Part shown: piece after piece, positions 42,106 through 48,796 of the stretch | Position numbering within the stretch: the first letter of the stretch is position 1 | Layout of the letters: every line of letters starts with the position of its first letter | From: an uncultured Mucilaginibacter sp. | Lineage (GTDB): Bacteria; Bacteroidota; Bacteroidia; Sphingobacteriales; Sphingobacteriaceae | Assembly (NCBI RefSeq): GCF_946481715.1 | Contig: NZ_CAMLOV010000020.1 | Coordinates: 1 to 48,796 of the forward strand | Length of the DNA stretch: 48,796 nt | Reading direction: 5' to 3' | Notes under the pieces: generated by a model | Told to the model about the DNA's origin: nothing | The model's input: the letters and a program-made list of their open reading frames with translations, nothing else | Databases searched by the model: none | Position numbers and translations under genes: made by a program

Positions 42106-44256
42106 TTATAAGAGTTTATCCGGCGTTATCGGCAAATCCCTCACGCGTTTCCCGGTGGCGTTGTACACGGCGTTGGCAACCGCCGGTGCCATGCCTATCA
42201 GGGCAATTTCTGCCATGCCTTTCGAGCCAATAGGGTTAATGTACGGGTCGGGTTTGTTTACAAACAGGGCATCTATCTGCGGAATATCGGCATTCACCGG
42301 CACGTGGTAATCGGCAAAGTTGTTGTTTATATAACGGCCGTAACGGTGGTCGATAATGCCTTCCTCCATCAACGCCATGCCAATGCCGCCGATTGCGCCG
42401 CCAACAACCTGGCTGCGGGCAGTCTTCGGACTGATGATCTTCCCCGAATCGGCCACGCAGGCTACCTTATCAACCTTAATAACACCTGTAGCAGGGTGCA
42501 CCAATACCTTCACAAAATGCACCGACCAGCTTTGCATCGAGTACTTCTCGTTATTTGCCCCGGGTGCCGATTTGGTTAGCACTTCCAGCGATGGCAGGTT
42601 GTTATCCTTCAAAATCTTTACATAATCGGGTTTATCCGTACCGCCATTGCCCATCAATTTCTGGAATTTCTCCTTCAATACCACGCAAGCATCGTGCACC
42701 GCAGACCCCACGCCCGAAACAGTTGCCGAGCCGCCCTGCATAGGTGCATCCGGCAGCGAGGAATCGCCCATCTCAAATTTTATATTACCGGCATCAATGC
42801 CTATTGCGTTGGCAGCTATCAGCACCATGGCAGTGCCTGTACCCGGGCCGATGTCTGTTACCGCACTTTGTATGTGTAGTGTGCCATCGGCTTTCATGCT
42901 GGCCCTTACAACTGCTACATCGCGGTAAGCGCCAAACATACCGCCCGCCATGCCATAGCCTGCCAGCCAGCCGTTTTGCAGGTTGGAGCCCGGTTCGGCT
43001 TTACGGTTTTCCCAGCCTATTTGGTTGGCGCCCATAGCGTAGGCCTCATCCAAAAATTTGCTGCTGTATTCCTTCCCGTTATCGGGATCAACCTTAGCGT
43101 AATTTTTCAGGCGGAGGTCGATAGGGTCCATCTTCAGCGCGTAGGATAATTCATCCAGCGCCGATTCCAAAGCGAATGCCCCTGTAGCCTCGCCGGGGCC
43201 ACGCATCCAGGTAGGCGTGTTTACATCAAGCGATAACAGTTTATAACGGGTGGTTACATTCGGCACGGCGTATAAGCCCTTGCTGGTATTGATAGGCCCT
43301 TCGGCAAAATCCTCGAAGCTGGATGTTTGTCCAACGGCCTCGTGGGTTATGCCCACCAGTTTTCCATCGGCAGTAGCGCCAATGCCTATTTTTTGCCAGG
43401 TGTAAGGCCGGTACCCTACCGAGGTAAACATATCCGGGCGGCTAAGCACCAATTTTACCGGGCGCTTTACCACTTTTGCCCCAAGGATAGCAGCAATCTC
43501 GTGCGGCCAAACCTGCAGGGCGCTCCCAAAGGCACCGCCTACGTATTGCGCGTTTACCTGCACATCTTCTTTTTTTAAGTTGAAGGCTTTGGCAATATCA
43601 TCGCGCGTGGCCTGCGTGCCCTGGGTTTTATCCCAAACGGTGAGTTTATCGGGCGCATCCCAGCGGGCGATGATGGCGTGCAGTTCCATAGGGTTGTGCA
43701 CATCGCTGGGGTGGGTATATTCCTGTTCCAATTTTATGGGTGCCGTTTTCCAGGCATCTACCGTGCCCTTGGTAAAATCTTTACCGTCCCAGGCGGCCTT
43801 TCCACGGCTCAGGTCGTATGGAGGTTTTGTATCATGCGCAATCTTGTTATAGGTAGCTTTAACCAGCGATGCACCGTATTGCGCCCGCTCAAAGGTATCT
43901 GCAACCACCATAGCAATGGGGTGCCCGTTGTATAATACCTTATTATCGTAAAAAACCTTTAGCGGGCCTGATTTTGCGCCTGGTTTAGAGGCTTTTGTTG
44001 AGATATGCCCCGGCACTTTTGGCGCGTTTAAATACGTAAGCACAGCCAGTACACCCGGCGCAGCCGAAGCCGCTTTGGTATCTATAGCAGCTATGGTGCC
44101 TTTTGTAATGGTGCTGCCTACTAACACGGCGTAGGTCATATTGGGTTGATTAAACTCTGCGGAGTATTTAGCGGCACCGGTAACTTTGGCGCGGCCATCA
44201 ACCCGGCTCATGCCATCGGCAGATGTTGGGATGGGTTTGTTTAGTAAAGTTTCCAT
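42106..44256 (-). CDS. paoC: Molybdenum-binding subunit of periplasmic aldehyde oxidoreductase (PaoC-like)
   Basis: 716 residues, the large subunit carrying the Mo cofactor. Motifs include GMSRVDGRAKVTGAAKYSAE, the Gly-rich QYVGGAFGSALQVWPHE, WMRGPGEATGAFALESALDE, GGMFGAYRDVA, QGGSATVSGVG, and GSKGMAE with the active-site Glu683. Together with the 2Fe-2S and FAD subunits it oxidises aldehydes (aromatic aldehydes in the E. coli homologue). There is no signal peptide, consistent with export as a complex carried by the Tat-tagged small subunit. Gap to the FAD subunit: 1 base. Confidence 0.92.
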   Translation of the reverse strand: METLLNKPIPTSADGMSRVDGRAKVTGAAKYSAEFNQPNMTYAVLVGSTITKGTIAAIDTKAASAAPGVLAVLTYLNAPKVPGHISTKASKPGAKSGPLKVFYDNKVLYNGHPIAMVVADTFERAQYGASLVKATYNKIAHDTKPPYDLSRGKAAWDGKDFTKGTVDAWKTAPIKLEQEYTHPSDVHNPMELHAIIARWDAPDKLTVWDKTQGTQATRDDIAKAFNLKKEDVQVNAQYVGGAFGSALQVWPHEIAAILGAKVVKRPVKLVLSRPDMFTSVGYRPYTWQKIGIGATADGKLVGITHEAVGQTSSFEDFAEGPINTSKGLYAVPNVTTRYKLLSLDVNTPTWMRGPGEATGAFALESALDELSYALKMDPIDLRLKNYAKVDPDNGKEYSSKFLDEAYAMGANQIGWENRKAEPGSNLQNGWLAGYGMAGGMFGAYRDVAVVRASMKADGTLHIQSAVTDIGPGTGTAMVLIAANAIGIDAGNIKFEMGDSSLPDAPMQGGSATVSGVGSAVHDACVVLKEKFQKLMGNGGTDKPDYVKILKDNNLPSLEVLTKSAPGANNEKYSMQSWSVHFVKVLVHPATGVIKVDKVACVADSGKIISPKTARSQVVGGAIGGIGMALMEEGIIDHRYGRYINNNFADYHVPVNADIPQIDALFVNKPDPYINPIGSKGMAEIALIGMAPAVANAVYNATGKRVRDLPITPDKLL

Positions 44257-44257
44257 A

Positions 44258-45238
44258 TTATGCTAAGCCCCCCGCATGCTTTAAGGCCTCGGCAATAGTG
44301 GCCGGGGCAAGTTTTAGTTTGAATGCATTATGCTCGCGGGCCTTTGCGCCCTGCATGGCCAATTGTGCAGCCTTGTTAAAGTTTTCTTCGGTTGGTGCTT
44401 TGCCGGCCAGGAATTTCTCGGCATCAAACAACCTCCATGGCTTATGCGCTACGCCGCCCATGGCTAAACGCGCCTGTTTGATGACGCCGTTTTGGATATC
44501 CAATGCAGCCGCTACTGAAACCAGCGCAAAGGCATAGGATTGCCTGTCGCGCACCTTTAGGTAATAGCTGTTTTTGCTGAAATTATTATCGGGGATGTCT
44601 ACGCCTAATATCATTTCGCCGGTAGCTAAGTGGTTATCCATTTCGGGGTGCTCGCCCGGCAGGCGGTGGAATTCTGTGAAAGGGATGCGCCTTTGGCCTT
44701 TTTTACCGGCGATGGTTACCGTGGCATCCAGCGCAGCAAGGGCCACGCACATATCGCTTGGGTGTACCGCTATGCATTGCGGGCTTGCCCCAAAAATGGC
44801 ATGCATACGGTTGTAGCCGCCCATAGCGCCGCAGCCGGTGCCGGGCGTACGTTTATTGCAGGGCATAGCGGTATCGTAAAAATAAGCACAGCGGGTACGC
44901 TGCATCATGTTGCCGCCAACGGTTGCCATATTGCGCAACTGCGGCGATGCACCTGCCTTTAAGGCCATGGAAAGCAACGGCTGTTTATCCAGCACCAAAC
45001 TGTTTTCCGACAGTACACTATTGAGTGTTAGCGCCCCTATGTGCAAACCTTCGGGACTTGTATTGATAGTATTTAAAGGCAGGTTGTTAATATCCACCAG
45101 CTTATCGGGCGACATAACGCCTTTCTTCATCAGATCTACCAGGTTGGTGCCCCCGGCGATGATCTTGCTGCCCGGTTTAGTCAGTGCATCCAGCACGGCT
45201 GCCTGGCTGGCGGGGCGTACATATTGAAACTGTTTCAT
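44258..45238 (-). CDS. paoB: FAD-binding subunit with extra Fe-S cysteines (PaoB-like)
   Basis: 326 residues from the ATG at 45238 (MKQFQYVRPASQ). FAD motifs are IIAGGTNLVDLM (27-38) and the ATVGGN loop (105-110). The insertion carrying Cys117, Cys127, Cys136 and Cys155 (RTRCAYF, MPCNKR, GTGCGAMGG, SPQCIAV) matches the extra cysteines that bind a 4Fe-4S cluster in PaoB but are absent from xanthine dehydrogenase FAD domains. The gene overlaps the 2Fe-2S subunit by 4 bases, showing tight coupling. This insertion is the main reason for calling Pao rather than a xanthine dehydrogenase. Confidence 0.9.
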   Translation of the reverse strand: MKQFQYVRPASQAAVLDALTKPGSKIIAGGTNLVDLMKKGVMSPDKLVDINNLPLNTINTSPEGLHIGALTLNSVLSENSLVLDKQPLLSMALKAGASPQLRNMATVGGNMMQRTRCAYFYDTAMPCNKRTPGTGCGAMGGYNRMHAIFGASPQCIAVHPSDMCVALAALDATVTIAGKKGQRRIPFTEFHRLPGEHPEMDNHLATGEMILGVDIPDNNFSKNSYYLKVRDRQSYAFALVSVAAALDIQNGVIKQARLAMGGVAHKPWRLFDAEKFLAGKAPTEENFNKAAQLAMQGAKAREHNAFKLKLAPATIAEALKHAGGLA

Positions 45239-45876
45239 ACGGCTTGCCCTCCTGCTTTTACTTCTTGTATGGCGTTTACAATGTTGGGGTAAGCGCCACA
45301 GCGGCAAATGTTACCGCTCATATATTCTCTTATTTCTCCTTCCGAATTGGCGTGCCCCTCGCGGATGCAAGCCACTGCGCTCATGATCTGCCCCGGCGTG
45401 CAATAACCGCACTGGAAGCCATCGTGCTTTAAAAAGGCTTCCTGCATCGGATGCAGTTCTTCGCCTTTGGCCAGCCCTTCTATGGTGGTTATCTTTTTGC
45501 CATTTACCATTACGCCCAGCGTGAGGCAGGAGTTTACCCGTTGCCCATCCACATGCACGGTGCAGGCACCGCATTGGCCGTGGTCGCAGCCTTTTTTTGT
45601 GCCGGTAAGGTCAAGCTGTTCGCGCAAAATGTCTAATAGGGTACTGCGCGGCTCTACCTGCAGGCTGTGTGCTTTGCCGTTCACTTCCATTTTTAGGGGC
45701 ATTTTTTCAAATACGGCGGCAATTTGCTCATCTACATGGCCAGACGCGGCTTGTACAACTGTAGCCGGCGCAAGGGCCACAGCCGTTAATACGGATGTTT
45801 GCTTGATAAAATCGCGGCGTGTGCCATTGGTAAGGCCTTCGCCGCCGGGCGGGATGGTTGGCTTTTTATCGGGCAT
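45235..45876 (-). CDS. paoA: 2Fe-2S subunit with Tat signal (PaoA-like)
   Basis: 213 residues. The Tat motif TRRDFIK (19-25) and following hydrophobic stretch show export of a folded protein, unlike cytoplasmic xanthine dehydrogenase small subunits. The first plant-type cluster has Cys97, Cys102, Cys105 and Cys117; the second has Cys156, Cys159, Cys191 and Cys193. It is the first gene of the operon paoABC-xdhC-mocA and carries the export signal for the complex. Upstream (45877-46117) is a divergent region shared with the GH95 gene; no clear promoter box was chosen there. Confidence 0.93.
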   Translation of the reverse strand: MPDKKPTIPPGGEGLTNGTRRDFIKQTSVLTAVALAPATVVQAASGHVDEQIAAVFEKMPLKMEVNGKAHSLQVEPRSTLLDILREQLDLTGTKKGCDHGQCGACTVHVDGQRVNSCLTLGVMVNGKKITTIEGLAKGEELHPMQEAFLKHDGFQCGYCTPGQIMSAVACIREGHANSEGEIREYMSGNICRCGAYPNIVNAIQEVKAGGQAV

Positions 45877-46117
45877 AGGTATTGGGTTTATAAAGGAACG
45901 TCAATGTAGCATTTTCTTATATTATTAAAATAGAATGCAGGCAAAAAAAGTTTTAGGGTAATTGGTTTTGAGTGAAATAAACTATTTGGAATGAGGCTTG
46001 CGCCGTGCTTTCTCAATCCTCAATTAAATATACTTTCTCCAAAACTTTGATTTAAGCCAAAACAACAGTTACTTAGGCGTTTTATGCAATCGATTGGTAT
46101 ACCCCAGTTATAAGTTT

Positions 46118-48568
46118 ATGAAGAAGCTCTTTACCGCCCTGTTATTGTCATCGCCTTTGTTAGCTTTTTGCCAGCAACCCTTAAAATTATGGTACCAACA
46201 ACCCGCCAAACGCTGGACCCAGGCATTACCGGTGGGCAACGGGCGTTTGGGTGCAATGGTTTTTGGCCGGCCCGAAGATGAACTGATCCAGCTAAACGAA
46301 AGTAGCTTATGGTCGGGCGGCCCGGTAAAAAAGGGCAATATGAACCCGGAATCGGCATCGTACCTGCCTAAAGTACGGGAAGCAATTTTTGCCGGCGATT
46401 ACCAAAAGGCACAGGAGCTCAGCAAAAAAATGCAGGGCCATTTCTCCGAAAGTTATTTACCGTTGGGCGATATCGGCATTAAGCAAGCCTTTGGCGGGGC
46501 GGCCATCAGCAATTATTACCGCGACCTAAACATAGGTGATGCTGTTGCCACCACGCGCTTTACAGTAAATGGCGTTACCTATACCCGCCAACTGTTTTCA
46601 TCAGCGCCCGCACAGGTAATGGTGTTGCGGTTAACCGCCAGCAAGGCCAACCAGCTTACTTTAAAAGTACTGGCAAGTATGCAATTGAAAAGCCGGAAAT
46701 CTGTCATTGGGCAAAATACGATCCTGTTTAAAGGCAGCGCGCCAACGCGGGTAGACCCTAACTACCTCGACCTAAAGCGCAACCCGATGAGCTACGATGA
46801 TTCGCTTACCAAAGGGGTTCGTTTTGCCTGGTTTACAAAAGTACTCCATAAAGGGGGGGCGGTATCTGCAGATACTTCAGGCATCAGCATCAAAGGCGCT
46901 ACCGAGGTTACCATTATATTATCCGCAGCAACCAGCTATAACGGTTTCGATAAAAACCCGGTTACGGAAGGGAAGGACGAGTACGCCATTAGCAAAAAAT
47001 ACTTAGATGCCGCAGTACCTAAACACTACGCCGCGCTGTTGGCAGCGCACAAGGCCGATTACCATCGCTATTTTAACCGCGTAAGCCTTAAACTGAACGA
47101 TGCCGGCAAAGTAAACCTGCCTACAGACGAACGCCTGCTAGCTTATACCAAAGGTGCTGAGGACGCTGAGTTTGAAGGCTTGTTCTTCCAGTTTGGGCGG
47201 TATTTGCTTATCTCCAGTTCGCGGCCGGGCGGCACAGCTGCAAATTTGCAGGGGATTTGGAATAACGAATTGCGCCCGCCATGGAGTTCGAACTATACTA
47301 CCAACATTAATGCGCAGATGAATTACTGGCCTGCGGAAACCACTAACCTGAGCGAACTGCACGAACCGCTCTTGCACTTAACCGCCAACCTGGCCGTTAC
47401 CGGCCGCAAAACCGCTAAGGATTTTTACAACTTAAACGGCTGGGTGGTACACCATAACAGCGATATATGGGCCATGAGTAACCCTGTAGGAGATGGGTTT
47501 GGCGACCCAATGTGGGCTAACTGGTCCATGGGCGCCGACTGGCTTTGCCGGCACCTTTGGGATCATTACCTGTTTACCAAAGACGAGGCCTTTTTAAAAG
47601 CCAAAGCTTACCCCCTGATGAAGGGCGCTATAGATTTTACGCTTGGATGGCTGGTGAAGGATAAGGACGGATACTGGGTTACTGCGCCAAGTGGCTCGCC
47701 CGAGAATGCTTTTAAAGATGAGAACGGCAAAGTTGCCACTATTGCTTTGGGCAGCACCATGGATATGTCGATCATCCGCGACCTGTTTGTGCATTTTATT
47801 ACCGCATCAGAAAAACTGGGGCTGGATAAGGCCTTGCGTGATACCGTAATAGCCAGGCAGGCAAAATTACTGCCCTTCCACGTTGGCAAAAAGGGCAATT
47901 TGGTAGAGTGGTATAAGGATTGGGACGAAACCGACCCGCACCACCGCCATGTATCGCACCTGTTTGGGCTTTACCCGGGCGAACAGATCTCGCCGGTTAC
48001 GACGCCTGATTTGGCCGCTGCCGCAAAGAAAACCTTAGAGATCCGTGGCGATGAAGGCACCGGCTGGAGTAAGGCCTGGAAAATAAACTTTTGGGCAAGG
48101 CTGCTGGATGGCAACCACGCACATAAACTACTGCGCGACTTATTGCACCTTACCGGCGAAGAGGGTACCGATTATGCAGGCGGCGGCGGTACCTACGCCA
48201 ACCTGTTTGATGCGCACCCGCCCTTCCAGATAGATGGCAACTTTGGCGCAACCGCAGGTGTTGCCGAAATGTTGTTGCAAAGCCAAACCGGCGACGTGTA
48301 CCTGCTACCCGCCTTGCCCGATACCTGGAAAAGCGGCACCATTAAAGGCTTAAAGGCAAGGGGGAATTTTCAGGTGAGCATCAGTTGGAATGAGCATAAA
48401 TTAGCGAGCGCTAAAATAGTGTCGGTTGCAGGAGGCAATTGTAAAGTGCGCAGCAACTGGCCGTTTAAAATGGCTAATGCAGGCAGCGCCAAAAAGGATG
48501 GGGATAGTTATTTGTTATCGTTCGCAACGCAAAAGGGGAAAACTTATGAAATTTTTGGCGTGAAGTAA
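46118..48568 (+). CDS. GH95-family alpha-L-fucosidase
   Basis: 816 residues from the ATG at 46118 ([17 protein letters not shown]); a TTG upstream adds non-signal residues. A signal peptide ends near AFCQQ. The N-terminal GH95 domain begins [29 protein letters not shown]. The (alpha/alpha)6 barrel carries the GH95 catalytic pattern: Asn396/Asn398 ([12 protein letters not shown]), Glu529 in SGSPENAF and Asp706 in FQIDGNFG. It hydrolyses alpha-1,2-linked fucose in characterised members; galactosidase activity also occurs in the family. No SusC/SusD pair is adjacent, so it is not part of an evident PUL. Confidence 0.95.
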   Translation: MKKLFTALLLSSPLLAFCQQPLKLWYQQPAKRWTQALPVGNGRLGAMVFGRPEDELIQLNESSLWSGGPVKKGNMNPESASYLPKVREAIFAGDYQKAQELSKKMQGHFSESYLPLGDIGIKQAFGGAAISNYYRDLNIGDAVATTRFTVNGVTYTRQLFSSAPAQVMVLRLTASKANQLTLKVLASMQLKSRKSVIGQNTILFKGSAPTRVDPNYLDLKRNPMSYDDSLTKGVRFAWFTKVLHKGGAVSADTSGISIKGATEVTIILSAATSYNGFDKNPVTEGKDEYAISKKYLDAAVPKHYAALLAAHKADYHRYFNRVSLKLNDAGKVNLPTDERLLAYTKGAEDAEFEGLFFQFGRYLLISSSRPGGTAANLQGIWNNELRPPWSSNYTTNINAQMNYWPAETTNLSELHEPLLHLTANLAVTGRKTAKDFYNLNGWVVHHNSDIWAMSNPVGDGFGDPMWANWSMGADWLCRHLWDHYLFTKDEAFLKAKAYPLMKGAIDFTLGWLVKDKDGYWVTAPSGSPENAFKDENGKVATIALGSTMDMSIIRDLFVHFITASEKLGLDKALRDTVIARQAKLLPFHVGKKGNLVEWYKDWDETDPHHRHVSHLFGLYPGEQISPVTTPDLAAAAKKTLEIRGDEGTGWSKAWKINFWARLLDGNHAHKLLRDLLHLTGEEGTDYAGGGGTYANLFDAHPPFQIDGNFGATAGVAEMLLQSQTGDVYLLPALPDTWKSGTIKGLKARGNFQVSISWNEHKLASAKIVSVAGGNCKVRSNWPFKMANAGSAKKDGDSYLLSFATQKGKTYEIFGVK

Positions 48569-48620
48569 TTGTATATGAAAACGTTAAATAGCGTTATTAA
48601 GGCGACGAGGGGCATGTATT

Positions 48621-48714
48621 AGCCACTGCACACAAACACATTACGTCATGCCGAATTTATTTCGGTACCCCACACGGCAGGTCGCGTTCATGCAAAGCTG
48701 CTTGCACTGTGGCT
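48621..48714. repeat. Imperfect palindromic intergenic element
   Basis: AGCCACTGCA (48621-48630) is mirrored by TGCACTGTGGCT (48703-48714). Between them a short CCGAA...TTCGG hairpin occurs near 48650-48665. No gene is visible from 48569 to 48796. Likely one of the dispersed short palindromes. Confidence 0.45.
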
Positions 48715-48796
48715 ACCTATATGATGTGGTGTTGAAATAAATTCCATTAGACTTGTATCAAAATTAATAACAGTTTATTGTTGATAATTTTGGTGT

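Noticed and set aside
42106..45876. Xanthine dehydrogenase operon
   Set aside because: The Tat signal on the 2Fe-2S subunit and four additional cysteines in the FAD subunit fit a periplasmic aldehyde oxidoreductase better.

Overview
The window is a typical chromosomal stretch of a Bacteroidota bacterium, most likely Sphingobacteriaceae and close to Mucilaginibacter or Pedobacter. The reasons are the two TonB-dependent receptors (one with an STN domain and a carboxypeptidase-regulatory-like domain), a DUF4249 lipoprotein, LytTR/LytS-type two-component genes, TAnnTTTG-like promoter boxes (for example TAACTTTG before mreB), the near absence of Shine-Dalgarno sequences, and many short palindromic intergenic repeats. 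The genus is inferred from protein and repeat style, not from a database match.

Layout. 1-1522: the 3' part of purH, cut by the window edge. 1772-7517: the cell-elongation operon mreB-mreC-mreD-mrdA(PBP2)-rodA, whose last four genes overlap one another. 7533-9917: an acidic E/P-rich protein converging on rodA, thymidine kinase, and a stand-alone response regulator that has an unusually clear Shine-Dalgarno sequence. 10042-12862: a FecA-like TonB-dependent receptor preceded by a small membrane-anchored partner. 13038-15561: an NPP-type phosphodiesterase and a flippase-like membrane protein. 15584-15707: an array of TCGTACA units at about 10-base spacing. 15891-18034: a quinone-oxidoreductase-like MDR enzyme, a Crp/Fnr regulator and two tiny membrane proteins. 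18188-23863: one functional block made of an STN-TonB receptor with glycine-rich insertions, a DUF4249 lipoprotein, a LytTR regulator and a divergent LytS-like histidine kinase.

24069-37000 is the accessory part. It holds a sialate O-acetylesterase, a short Hsp70-like ATPase, secreted proteins of unknown role, an esterase-like alpha/beta hydrolase, an MG2-domain surface protein, a DUF6624 protein, a DUF3667 protein, RidA and an AT-rich orphan gene. These are separated by several repeat families: a 124-base hairpin repeat present as two full and about three partial copies, a 107-base direct duplication of the esterase promoter and start codon lying on both sides of the Hsp70-like gene, REP-like hairpins, and MITE-like palindromes.

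37054-45876 holds phosphoglucomutase, a secreted protein with an LRAT/NlpC-like His...Asn-Cys pair, and a compact five-gene minus-strand operon. That operon matches the PaoABC periplasmic aldehyde oxidoreductase (Tat-exported 2Fe-2S subunit, FAD/4Fe-4S subunit, molybdenum subunit) with its XdhC/PaoD chaperone and a MocA-like cytidylyltransferase. 46118-48568 is a GH95 alpha-L-fucosidase.

No clearly new multi-gene defence or biosynthetic system was found. The best leads are the 10-base-period array, the repeat-bracketed Hsp70-like and AT-rich genes, the glycine-rich TonB receptor/LytTR block, and the LRAT-like secreted protein. No tRNA, rRNA, CRISPR array, insertion sequence with transposase, or riboswitch was recognised.
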